A DNA stretch of 64,000 bases, from assembly GCA_902763615.1 (NCBI GenBank), contig CACWSX010000028.1:20516-84515 (forward strand). The letters are read 5' to 3'. The position numbers were made by a program, and so were the translations under genes. Positions 48,676 through 57,824 of the stretch are shown piece by piece. Within the stretch, counting starts at the first letter, position 1, and every line of letters begins with the position of its first letter. A model generated the notes under the pieces. It worked only from the letters and a program-made list of their open reading frames with translations. It made no database searches and was not told the DNA's origin. The stretch comes from an uncultured Prevotellaceae bacterium (lineage in GTDB: Bacteria; Bacteroidota; Bacteroidia; Bacteroidales; Bacteroidaceae).

Positions 48676-51536
48676 GTGTTACCGCAAATGTGGGCATACG
48701 GACAGTTCTGACACCATTTCTGTTCGTCGGTAGGCGTAAAGCTGATGTCAGGATTGAAGATGTCGCTGATGACGCTTTCAAGATGCTGCATATACGATTC
48801 TGAGAAAGTGGCGATGTCGGTAACGGGTTCACGGCCCAAACAAAGTGTGGGGTCGTAATCATCGCTGCCAGCATGTTGGATGAAGAGTAGGGCAGGTGCC
48901 ACAGGATTATCAGATTTAAGTCTGACGATATGGCTGTAAAGGAATGCCTGCAAGTAATAATCGCTATGGTTTTTCAGACTCTCTTGCTCGAAGATGGCAT
49001 CGACATTGGCAAGCGCTTTAGGCCGTCCACTGCTGGTTTTATAGTCGATGACTCGTATCTGATCAGAGCCGTCGGGCAGCGTGATGCTATCAATACGGTC
49101 GATCTTACCTCCTAGCGTCAACTTGATGGTGTCGTTACCAACGGTTAACTGATAGTCCATCTTTACGGGTTTCTCGAGTCCCAGAATGGTAAAGGGTGTC
49201 AGACGAAGGTCGATCTCGAGCAGTTGTCGGATGTATTTGATAAGAACCTCACGATTGATAATCTGTAAGCCGTCGAGTGGGGGCAAGGGCCTGTTGGTTT
49301 CCTTGATCTTAAACAGTTCCTCTTTGATGGCTTCATCCACGGCTCGATGAATATCGACCTCGGTATGAAGCAGGTATTCAATGTCCTCGGCTACAATGAC
49401 ACGGCTTTTTTGTATGAGCTTCTTGTAGAGTATCTGTGCTGCCAGATGGAAGATGTTTCCGAAGGTGCGATTGTCGATGGCGTCTTCATCTTCATTGTCG
49501 GGTTCTATGATACCGCTCACGTAATAGTAGAAGAACTGCAGCTGGCAGCGCATATATCTGTTGATGGCTGAAGGCGCGAACGTATCTGAAAATCGTTGGC
49601 GCAAGCGTTTCATCACGGCATCGCTCTTTTGTATGGGCTGGGGCGCTGGCTGAATAGGTGTCTGGCCGGCCTGAAGCGTCTGGAATCGGATGTCGTGGCC
49701 GCTCTCAACCATCATCTGGAGCATAAATCGTGACATTTCGCCGGTCTGGCCATCGTTGTTGGAATTGTTATAGACCAGTGTGATGTCGCTGGCGCGCTGC
49801 AACAGCCGATGAAAGTAATAGGCATAGATGGCCACCTTGTGATCGATGGTGGTGAGACCGTAGGCTTTTCGGATGCTGTAAGGGATGAACGAGGTGTCGC
49901 TCAGGCCTTTGGGCAAGTTGCCTTCATTGCAGGAGAGCAGCAGCACATGTTCGAAATCGATGTTGCGCGTTTCCAGGACACCCATCATCTGAATGCCTTC
50001 TACAGGCTCTCCGTGGAAGGGGATACTGGTGGCAGAAACAATCTGCGTGATGAGTCGTTGCAAGGTGAGAATATTGACTTGCAGGCTGCCGCTTTCGATG
50101 AGTTCGCTCAAACGATTCAGAAGTGTATACATGCTAAACAGACTCTCCTGTGTCAGGGGTGATGACTCTGATTCGTCCTGACTGATGGCTTTTGCAATCT
50201 GGCGGATAATCGACATCAGCCATAGAATGAGGGTAGCATTGAAACGGTCTGCGCTGCTATGATCCATGGAGAAGAGCAGTTGCAGACCTTCGTCTTTTGA
50301 GAGCAGAGCGGCATCGGGATAGTAGATCTTCTGGTCATTCAGTTCCTCGTAAAGGCTGTTGCTGGCTTCAGATATATAATGGGCATAGGGATGGCGCAGC
50401 ACATGGTTGACATGACGAAGCCGATAACGACCTGTTTCTGCGACGTAGCCGTTGGTCTGAAGGGTGACCAGCAGATTAATGAGCGAGGTAATAGGGGCCT
50501 GAGATAGTGGATAGCCAGTCGTGATGTTCACCTTCTCCACTTCGGTAGGAATACAGTGGATGGCGGTTTGCAAAAGGTTCTCATTGCAGAGCACTACAGC
50601 CGTTCGTCGGTTATCTTCGATCCGGTTCTGCTGTCGCAGCCAGGTGCTGATATATCGTGCCTGGATATTCTCCGTCGGCGCAGAGATATAGGTGATGGTC
50701 TTTGGCTGTTGGAAATTATGATAGATTGTATCGTCGTGGTTGTCTAATTCGTTAGGGAAGTCGTTCAAATACTGGGCAATGTAATAGCCTGCCTCGTTTG
50801 TGCTGAGGTAATAATGGTCGTAGTCCCAATAGAATCGGGCCTTGCCTTGTTGTTTTATGCGACGGAAGAGCGTCTGCTCCACTTTCTGCAGCATGTTAAA
50901 GCCAATGAAGAGATAGGTGTCGTATTCGAAATCGATATCTTCGCGTTCTGCTACCTCGCGGTAAAGGGCTCCCTCGTAGGCGAGTCCTTGCTGGGAGAGT
51001 CTGTCGTTGAAACTTTGATAGATATCGAGAATATGACTCCATAGTTGAAGGAAACGCTGTTTAAGTTCGGTATTATGTTCTTCGTTAAAGTTACTGAAGA
51101 ATCTTTTTAATATAAGTCTTTGTTCTTCAGTTAAATATGACGTGTCGTCATACTCGTGAATATCGCGCAGATTGGCAAAGACATGTTCTGCTGAGGCCAT
51201 GTTTTTGTCGAGGTCGTCGAAGTCTGAAAGCAACAACTGTCCCCAGCCATAGAAATGATCAAGGCTTTCGTCGATGCCTGTACATTGTGTAAAACACAGA
51301 TGGAGGTCGCAGACCAATTGGATGGGGTCGGCCACCTGTCGCTGACTATGACTGCGAAAGAGGTCGCTGATGGTGATGTAAGCTGGACTCCAGAGCGGTT
51401 TGCCTGCCAGACGTGCCAGATGTTCGTTGAGGAACAGGGCTGCCCGCTTGTTGGGGAAGACCACTGCGATACGAGACAGGTTAGTGCCGTATTTCTGGAG
51501 CAGGTCGGCTGCGACGTATTCAAGGAAGGATTTCAT
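48672..51536 (-). CDS. AddB-like PD-(D/E)XK nuclease with probable Fe-S cluster
   Basis: 954 residues. The N-terminus (IAVVFPNKRAALFLNEHLA) looks like a helicase domain that has lost its Walker A motif, as in AddB. The C-terminal nuclease domain has LTLGGKIDRIDS and IRVIDYKTSSG (Asp and Asp-x-Lys). One Cys in RYMRCQLQFFYYYVSG (about 665) and three in WCQNCPYAHICG (about 940-952) match the four Cys that hold an iron-sulfur cluster in AddB. It should resect double-strand breaks for recombination together with the helicase gene 6 bases upstream. Confidence 0.88.
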   Translation of the reverse strand: MKSFLEYVAADLLQKYGTNLSRIAVVFPNKRAALFLNEHLARLAGKPLWSPAYITISDLFRSHSQRQVADPIQLVCDLHLCFTQCTGIDESLDHFYGWGQLLLSDFDDLDKNMASAEHVFANLRDIHEYDDTSYLTEEQRLILKRFFSNFNEEHNTELKQRFLQLWSHILDIYQSFNDRLSQQGLAYEGALYREVAEREDIDFEYDTYLFIGFNMLQKVEQTLFRRIKQQGKARFYWDYDHYYLSTNEAGYYIAQYLNDFPNELDNHDDTIYHNFQQPKTITYISAPTENIQARYISTWLRQQNRIEDNRRTAVVLCNENLLQTAIHCIPTEVEKVNITTGYPLSQAPITSLINLLVTLQTNGYVAETGRYRLRHVNHVLRHPYAHYISEASNSLYEELNDQKIYYPDAALLSKDEGLQLLFSMDHSSADRFNATLILWLMSIIRQIAKAISQDESESSPLTQESLFSMYTLLNRLSELIESGSLQVNILTLQRLITQIVSATSIPFHGEPVEGIQMMGVLETRNIDFEHVLLLSCNEGNLPKGLSDTSFIPYSIRKAYGLTTIDHKVAIYAYYFHRLLQRASDITLVYNNSNNDGQTGEMSRFMLQMMVESGHDIRFQTLQAGQTPIQPAPQPIQKSDAVMKRLRQRFSDTFAPSAINRYMRCQLQFFYYYVSGIIEPDNEDEDAIDNRTFGNIFHLAAQILYKKLIQKSRVIVAEDIEYLLHTEVDIHRAVDEAIKEELFKIKETNRPLPPLDGLQIINREVLIKYIRQLLEIDLRLTPFTILGLEKPVKMDYQLTVGNDTIKLTLGGKIDRIDSITLPDGSDQIRVIDYKTSSGRPKALANVDAIFEQESLKNHSDYYLQAFLYSHIVRLKSDNPVAPALLFIQHAGSDDYDPTLCLGREPVTDIATFSESYMQHLESVISDIFNPDISFTPTDEQKWCQNCPYAHICGNT

Positions 51537-51542
51537 AGTGAT

Positions 51543-54500
51543 TTATTGTTGTTTCAGTGTGACTTCTTCAATTCTGTTGGCATAAACAAACCAGAGATAG
51601 CCTTTGATGTGGGTATGTCCCATGTCGGCTAAGAGTTGCATATATTCTCGCACCTGATCGTGGTATTCGTCCTTTGGGCTTCCGAACTTGAAGTCGACCA
51701 CAACCCATTCCTGTCCGTTGGTCATCACACGGTCAGGGCGTCGTTCAACGACATTGCCGTTTTCGACCGTCAGGATGGTACATTCATTGAAAAGTGTCCA
51801 GCGATCGGAGAACCAATCGGCTACCCGGGCGTTTTGCAGGCGTTTGCGCAGCATGGCGGATATCTTCTCGGCTGTCACCTGTTCATCGTAGAGGACGCCT
51901 TCGAGTTGCAAACGTTTTAAGGCGATGTCAATATCTTCTGTAGTACGGATGGTTGAGAATATCTGATGAAGAATGCTGCCCGTCTGAATGTATTGGCGCT
52001 GCTGTTGCTCATCGTTCTCCTCGTCCTGTGAAACGATAAAATCCTTGCTGCGGTTGCTTTGACGGAAAGAGAGAGGATTATCGAAGGTCTCGATGTTGAT
52101 GCTGACAGGCGTTGTCTTCTGTAAGAATGGATTGGCCGACTCCTTGTGCTTTTCCTTGGTCGCTTCCGGAATCAGCGTACCATAGGTGAATTCTATGATG
52201 TCGTTTTCGTTTTCGATACCCGAAAGAATGGCATCAGGTTGCTTTTCGGCCATAAGGGGCAGCACTTGTTCGATGAGCAAAGAACGGGTTTTAGGAGCAT
52301 TCCGTTTACCAATGACAAAGAGACTCTGGCTGGCACGTGTGAAGGCGACATAGAGCAGATTGAGGTTGTCGACAGTATTCTGCAGGTGTTCGCGCTGGTA
52401 GTCGTCTTCATAGATCGTGCCCATCAACTGTTTGGGGTTGAGGTCAATTGGAACGATGGGCAGGTCATTGAATGGCGCCTCGTCAGGTTGGCACCAAAGC
52501 ATGTTGCCTTGCGTCCTTTCCAGTTGCCAGTCGCAGAAGGGGATAATGACGTGGGCGAACTCAAGGCCTTTTGACTTATGGATGGACAACAGGCGTATAC
52601 CATTAATCTCATCGCTTTGGATGGTTTTTGAACAAAGGCTCTCCTGCCATTCGGTGACGAAGGCATCAATGCCAGTTGCATTTTCGCTGGTAAAGTCAAG
52701 TAATTGATCGTAGAAGGCGCAAAGATAGGCACTCTGACCCTTCAGGCGATGAAGTTCGAAGATGTTGTAGAGCCGTTCTGTCAATTCATATAACGACAGA
52801 TTCGTCAGCTCCTTAAAATGATTGATATAGGCCTCTGGCAACAGTTCGTCGAGCGACTGGGTGCTAAGCAGCAGTTCATTGTCGTTTGTCTTTTTGTCCA
52901 ACACATAGCGTTGGTATAATTTTACGATGTGGGCTTTGGCCAGGTTGTCATTGGGATGTGTGATGAGGCGAAGGGCCTCAACGAGCAGATTGACGGCAAT
53001 GGAGGCATCCAGACGGAAGGCTTCATCAGAGACAATGCGTATATCGGGCATATGTTTGGTGAAATAGTCGGCAATCTGCGGGATAAAGGAATTTTTCCTC
53101 ACAAGGATGGCCATCTCTGAGGGTTTTATGCCTTTTTCTTTAAGTTCACTAACGATGTCGGCTATTCTTGCGAAGGTCTTTTCTTGATAATCATCAGCAG
53201 GCAATAACTGAATGTTGACTAGTCCGTTGTTCTCCAGCTTATCAGGCACAGTCTGCTCTACATCAGCATAGGCACGCTGAAGGGCAGCGGCTTCGGGGTC
53301 GTCTTGCAGCGCCAGGTATTCGAGTTGTGCGGCTGTGCAGAAGAAATCGTTGTTGAACGTTATGATATTGCGCTGCGAACGGTAATTTGTGCTAAGGGTT
53401 CGGATGTCGAGTTGAGCTTCTGGGGAAGGGAATTGCGCCTGAATATCATTCAGGAGTCGCCAGTCGCCCGAACGCCAGCGGTAAATGCTCTGTTTCACGT
53501 CGCCGACAATCAGGTTTTCGGCGTTTTCCAGACTCATGGCCTCTGCGAGTAACACCTTGAAGTTCTGCCATTGTACTGTCGATGTGTCCTGGAACTCGTC
53601 GATCATGACATGTTGCAGTTGTGTGCCGATCTTCTCAAAGATGAAGGGTGTGTCGCTGCCATCAATCAGGGCATGGAGCAATTGTTGGGTGTCGCTTAGC
53701 AGGAAGCGGTTGGCACTCTCATTGAGCTCACGTACTTTCTTTTCAATACTGTCTAAAAGTCGTAACTGACTAAGATGACGCAAGGTGAGGTCGGCAGATT
53801 GGTAGAGTTTCCATTGACGAGGGCGCTCTTCCATCGCCACACGAAGTATGTTGCCGAGGGTTGTACTGGCCAGACTGTAAATCAGTTCTTTGCGGGGATG
53901 TGTCTTTTTGCACCATTTCTCAGGGTCGCCCTCGCAGTCGGCTGCGCGTTTGCCTACGATGCTTTCGTCGAAAATACCGTCTTGGATTTTCAGGAAGAAA
54001 CCGCAGATACCGCTTTTCCCATATAAGAAATCGTCGATGGTCAATCCTTCGCTATTGATTGTATCGAAAAAGTCCTGAGCCAGTTGTTTCATCCTTTCTT
54101 CAGCGCTCTTGCGGAGTTCTTTCAGACGGGTGGCGTATTTGTCGAAAAAACCAGGTTCCTCCAGTTTCTGTCGGAGCGCCTTGCTGACGTTCTTGTAATC
54201 ATCTTTGAAAATAGTCTTACCGAAGGTCTTGATTTGCCCAATCACGTTCCATGCCTTGTCGTCGGAAATACTCTCCATGATATATTTCATCAGCCATTGA
54301 AGAAGGACATCTGTTGTATTGAGGTCTTCGATCAGATGATCCACCGCCAGTTCCTCTACCTGGTTGTCGTTGAGTCCGATTCGTAAGTTCGCTGTGAGAT
54401 CCAGCTCTCGTGCAAGATTTCGGAGCACACTTTGGAAGAATGTGTCGATGGTCTCCACGCGGAAATAATTATAGTTGTGGAGGAGATTGTTCAGGGCGAT

Positions 54501-54776
54501 GCCTGCCCGTTCGCTGACAAAGGCTTCGGTTTGTCCCGTATTCTCGCAGATTACTTTCATGTAATTCGCGGAGTCGGGCAATTGTTTCCAGATGCCATAA
54601 AGCTGACTAAGGATACGCATCTTCATCTCTTCCGTGGCCTTGTTGGTAAAGGTCACAGCCAGGATGTTGCGGTAGGATTGGGGATTCTCGACCACCAGTT
54701 TGATATATTGCGTAGCGAGCGTGAAAGTCTTTCCACTCCCTGCACTGGCCTTATATATTGTTAAGGGTTTTACCAT
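51543..54776 (-). CDS. AddA/RecB-like UvrD-family helicase-nuclease
   Basis: 1077 residues. Helicase motifs: I YKASAGSGKTFTLATQYI, Ia VTFTNKATEEMKMRI, II HVMIDEFQDTSTVQW, III IVGDVKQSIYRWRSGDW, V RLLSIHKSKGLEFAHVI, VI NLLYVAFTRASQSLF. The C-terminal nuclease domain has ERRPDRVMTN and WVVVDFKFGSPKDEYHDQVREY. This architecture is that of AddA. It overlaps the end of the DUF5686 gene by 7 bases and is followed by the AddB-like gene. Confidence 0.93.
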   Translation of the reverse strand: MVKPLTIYKASAGSGKTFTLATQYIKLVVENPQSYRNILAVTFTNKATEEMKMRILSQLYGIWKQLPDSANYMKVICENTGQTEAFVSERAGIALNNLLHNYNYFRVETIDTFFQSVLRNLARELDLTANLRIGLNDNQVEELAVDHLIEDLNTTDVLLQWLMKYIMESISDDKAWNVIGQIKTFGKTIFKDDYKNVSKALRQKLEEPGFFDKYATRLKELRKSAEERMKQLAQDFFDTINSEGLTIDDFLYGKSGICGFFLKIQDGIFDESIVGKRAADCEGDPEKWCKKTHPRKELIYSLASTTLGNILRVAMEERPRQWKLYQSADLTLRHLSQLRLLDSIEKKVRELNESANRFLLSDTQQLLHALIDGSDTPFIFEKIGTQLQHVMIDEFQDTSTVQWQNFKVLLAEAMSLENAENLIVGDVKQSIYRWRSGDWRLLNDIQAQFPSPEAQLDIRTLSTNYRSQRNIITFNNDFFCTAAQLEYLALQDDPEAAALQRAYADVEQTVPDKLENNGLVNIQLLPADDYQEKTFARIADIVSELKEKGIKPSEMAILVRKNSFIPQIADYFTKHMPDIRIVSDEAFRLDASIAVNLLVEALRLITHPNDNLAKAHIVKLYQRYVLDKKTNDNELLLSTQSLDELLPEAYINHFKELTNLSLYELTERLYNIFELHRLKGQSAYLCAFYDQLLDFTSENATGIDAFVTEWQESLCSKTIQSDEINGIRLLSIHKSKGLEFAHVIIPFCDWQLERTQGNMLWCQPDEAPFNDLPIVPIDLNPKQLMGTIYEDDYQREHLQNTVDNLNLLYVAFTRASQSLFVIGKRNAPKTRSLLIEQVLPLMAEKQPDAILSGIENENDIIEFTYGTLIPEATKEKHKESANPFLQKTTPVSINIETFDNPLSFRQSNRSKDFIVSQDEENDEQQQRQYIQTGSILHQIFSTIRTTEDIDIALKRLQLEGVLYDEQVTAEKISAMLRKRLQNARVADWFSDRWTLFNECTILTVENGNVVERRPDRVMTNGQEWVVVDFKFGSPKDEYHDQVREYMQLLADMGHTHIKGYLWFVYANRIEEVTLKQQ

Positions 54777-56797
54777 CGTCTGAAGATTTCGAAATCAAAT
54801 TTAAAGCCCACATGTTGAAAATGGCTGTTTTTGAAACTGGCAAAGCCTGCAACGGATATATATCTGTTGGTGAAGCCATAGCCAAACTCGTAATAAGGAC
54901 GTGAACGTTCCAGCAGAACGGAATTGAAATATATCCTTTCCTTCTCAATATATTTACCCACATATGGCAGCCATGTGGCAAACATCAGTGGCGATTCGTA
55001 GGAGGCATTTGCACGGATATAATAGTTGGAACGGTTGAACTCGCTGCCATTCAACAGTTGGAAGTCGCCGGTCCAATCATCGTCCCAGCCATCGGGCAGA
55101 TTGGTTTCCTGGAAATTGTCGAAGTCAACGAAATAGTTTTGCTCCCGAAGGGAATAGGTTCCGTAGCCTGCTCTCAGATTCAAGACCCTGAGGCCCGGGA
55201 TGCGTTTCTTCCACTGTACATCAGTCTCCCAACGTTCATAGCTGATATTTGACGATACGATGCCTTTGATGCCCCGTTCCCATGTCGTAGTAAACAGCGG
55301 CCCTTTCTCCCAAGGCAGAATCTTGATGCCAATCATCGGTGCAAAGCTGGTGTAGACAGTGGGCATGTTGTATTTCATCATCATTTGCTTATTGACTGCG
55401 CTTCGTCTGTGGAGGACAAGACCCGACTCAATATCTAGCCAATCGAAAAGCATGATATTGTTATAGGCACGAATATATGTGTTTTTGAACTTGTTCATCT
55501 CCATATTCGTAAAATCTAGCGTGTCGCCAAATTCCTCCTTGATGAGTTCCTCGACCGTCGAATTGCTGATGCGATTGCCATTACCAATAGTCAGTTCAGC
55601 ATATCCGTTACGCTTCGGGTTATAGATCATACGTAACGGCGCGTCAAAGAAGAACTGCTTTATCTTGAAGTTATAGCCGAAATAAGGATTAAACGTCAGG
55701 TAGCGGTGGGGGGAGAAGGTATACTGAAAACGCAGTTTCATTTTATATGAGAAACCTTTACTGTCGCTATACCTGATGGCGAGGGGGTCGATGATGGGAG
55801 ATAGTTTGAAATAGGTTTGTTCGGTTTCTGCTCGGATAGGGGTGACTAGCGTCTCACCAATGGTATCCCAGAAGATTTTCTTGAAAAAGTTCGGTTTCTT
55901 GGTGATGGTGTCTTCTGGGGCTGGTGGCGCAGGGAAGTAGTCTTCGGTTTTCTCGTAGAGTTCTTCTTCCTCAACGGTCAATGGAATCGGGCGCAAGGTG
56001 TCCATCGTTGCTTTGCCTTCTGCCCATTGTATGCTATCAGGCAACTCCGATTTGCAGTTGTGTACTGAGGTAAGATTTGCAGAGATGCGGTTGCCTGCGA
56101 AATTGAAGGTTGCGGCAGTTGAGGTTCGCCAAGGGATGATAAAACGGCCTCCTTTGTTGCTATAGTTGAGTTCTGTACGGAAGTTAATCATGTCAAACTC
56201 ACCGTTGAGAACCGACTTGATGATGCGTCCGGTCTCTGTTTCAACGATGGCATAGCCATTCAGCAGTTGGGTGTTATAGAGTTTCGGCTTGAAATCGATG
56301 CGGGTCGTTCCGTCTTTTTCGTTCGGGCTCTCATGATATTTGTAAAATATCTTGTTGGCGCGGTTAAATGGCGAGAGGATATGACCGTCATAAATAGCGA
56401 CGTCATAGATCTTGGGATAGACCAAATCCCTCAATGTCGGCATTGCCTTACGGTTATGTCTGATGGTGCCAGCTTTTACCTGACCGATAATATCAAAGTC
56501 ATGCTCGTTGGTGTATAACACTTTGTTGTAGGTCTCACGGATATACTGACGTTCATCCTTAGCCAATACATACATGGTTGGAATCAGCCAGAGGGTGGGG
56601 TTACGCTTTTCTACGTTGAAACGGAATTTTGCGTAAACATTATCTATAATACTGTCTGAATAGGGTAGATGATATTTGGGGTAGTCATAGATACGAAAAA
56701 GGATCAGAGAGTCTTTTTTCTCCCAGGCAAAAAGACTGCTGGGCATACTTGTGAGTATGCCCAGCATGATCAGGTTTATCAGCGTTTTGCATTTCAC
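54770..56797 (-). CDS. DUF5686-type outer membrane protein
   Basis: 675 residues. A signal peptide (MKCKTLINLIMLGILTSMPSSLFA) is followed by a periplasmic part (30-330) and a barrel part to the final IFRRW. The segments RYLTFNPYFGYNFKIKQFFFDAPLRMIYNPKRNGY and FEIFRRW resemble DUF5686/surface-antigen-like barrels of Bacteroidetes. The N-terminal carboxypeptidase-like domain found in many members is missing. Function is unknown. The stop overlaps the addA-like start. Confidence 0.78.
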   Translation of the reverse strand: MKCKTLINLIMLGILTSMPSSLFAWEKKDSLILFRIYDYPKYHLPYSDSIIDNVYAKFRFNVEKRNPTLWLIPTMYVLAKDERQYIRETYNKVLYTNEHDFDIIGQVKAGTIRHNRKAMPTLRDLVYPKIYDVAIYDGHILSPFNRANKIFYKYHESPNEKDGTTRIDFKPKLYNTQLLNGYAIVETETGRIIKSVLNGEFDMINFRTELNYSNKGGRFIIPWRTSTAATFNFAGNRISANLTSVHNCKSELPDSIQWAEGKATMDTLRPIPLTVEEEELYEKTEDYFPAPPAPEDTITKKPNFFKKIFWDTIGETLVTPIRAETEQTYFKLSPIIDPLAIRYSDSKGFSYKMKLRFQYTFSPHRYLTFNPYFGYNFKIKQFFFDAPLRMIYNPKRNGYAELTIGNGNRISNSTVEELIKEEFGDTLDFTNMEMNKFKNTYIRAYNNIMLFDWLDIESGLVLHRRSAVNKQMMMKYNMPTVYTSFAPMIGIKILPWEKGPLFTTTWERGIKGIVSSNISYERWETDVQWKKRIPGLRVLNLRAGYGTYSLREQNYFVDFDNFQETNLPDGWDDDWTGDFQLLNGSEFNRSNYYIRANASYESPLMFATWLPYVGKYIEKERIYFNSVLLERSRPYYEFGYGFTNRYISVAGFASFKNSHFQHVGFKFDFEIFRRW

Positions 56798-56802
56798 AGC
56801 CC

Positions 56803-56832
56803 CAAAGGTACGAATATTTTTGGAGCTGCAAA
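56803..56832 (-). promoter_or_regulatory. promoter for the DUF5686-addA-addB operon
   Basis: On the minus strand TTTG (56832-56829) and TACCTTTG (56810-56803) with an 18-base spacer, ending 6 bases before the ATG, so the transcript would be nearly leaderless. Confidence 0.6.
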
Positions 56833-56836
56833 AATT

Positions 56837-57709
56837 TTAGCCTAAATATTTCATTAAAATTTTCGCATTGCCCGAGTCACGCAATTTGGCAATGCTCTTC
56901 TCACGGATCTGGCGCACACGCTCACGAGTCAAACCGAGCTGGTCGCCAATCTCCTCAAGGCCTTTCTCATGGCAGCCGATACCGAAGCACTCACGGATGA
57001 TGGTGATTTCACGCTCCTTCAGTACTTTGTTTAGCACATTGTTCAGTTCTAAGGCCATCGACTCATGATCAACCTGACGGTCGGTACGGCTGTCATCACC
57101 GCTGGCCATCACATCAAGCATACAATTGTCTTCGCCATCCTGGAAGGGGGCATCGATACTCACGTGGTGACTGTCTGCCTGCATAGACTGGCCAATCTTG
57201 TCCTCGTCAATAGAGGTTGCCTCTGCCAACTCTGATACGGAGGGATGACGCTGATGCTCCTGCTCGAACTTGTTGATCTCATGATTGATCTTGTTCAGCG
57301 AACCCACCTGATTCAAGGGAAGACGAACAATACGGCTTTGCTCTGCAATGGCTTGGAGAATGCTTTGGCGAATCCACCACACGGCGTATGAAATGAATTT
57401 AAATCCACGAGTTTCGTCAAACTTCTGAGCGGCCTTGATCAGTCCGATGTTACCTTCGTCGATCAGGTCTGTCAGGGTCAGGCCCTGATGCTGATACTGC
57501 TTGGCAACGGAAACAACAAAACGGAGGTTGGCAGTCACCAACTTTTCTTTTGCACGTTCTCCTTCGGGACCTCCCTTGCGAATTTTCTGGGCCAGTTCTA
57601 TTTCCTCATCAATGGAAATCAATGGTGCGCGACCAATTTCTACAAGGTATTTGTCGAGTGCCTCACTCGAGCGGTTTGTGATACTTTTCTGAATTTTTAA
57701 TTGCCTCAT
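56837..57709 (-). CDS. rpoD: primary RNA polymerase sigma factor RpoD
   Basis: 290 residues. It starts MRQLKIQKSITNRSSEALDKYL and has region 1.2, region 2 (LIDEGNIGLIKAAQKFD, FKFISYAVWWIRQSILQAI), region 3 (HPSVSELAEATSID) and region 4 (EEIGDQLGLTRERVRQIREKSIAKLR). Region 1.1 and the large insertion of proteobacterial RpoD are missing, as in the main sigma factor of Bacteroides. It reads the TTTG/TAnnTTTG promoters seen throughout the window. Confidence 0.96.
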   Translation of the reverse strand: MRQLKIQKSITNRSSEALDKYLVEIGRAPLISIDEEIELAQKIRKGGPEGERAKEKLVTANLRFVVSVAKQYQHQGLTLTDLIDEGNIGLIKAAQKFDETRGFKFISYAVWWIRQSILQAIAEQSRIVRLPLNQVGSLNKINHEINKFEQEHQRHPSVSELAEATSIDEDKIGQSMQADSHHVSIDAPFQDGEDNCMLDVMASGDDSRTDRQVDHESMALELNNVLNKVLKEREITIIRECFGIGCHEKGLEEIGDQLGLTRERVRQIREKSIAKLRDSGNAKILMKYLG

Positions 57710-57781
57710 CTTTTTACCTTAAATCCTTTCTAACTGATTGATTCTCAAACTAATATCCTAAAATTAACGTCTAAAGCGGTG

Positions 57782-57789
57782 CAAAGTTA
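57782..57789 (-). promoter_or_regulatory. promoter -7 element for rpoD
   Basis: TAACTTTG on the minus strand, 72 bases before the rpoD start. A good -33 TTTG is not visible. Confidence 0.5.
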
Positions 57790-57824
57790 CGAAAAATATC
57801 GATACGTTGTTCTCTTTTTAACAA

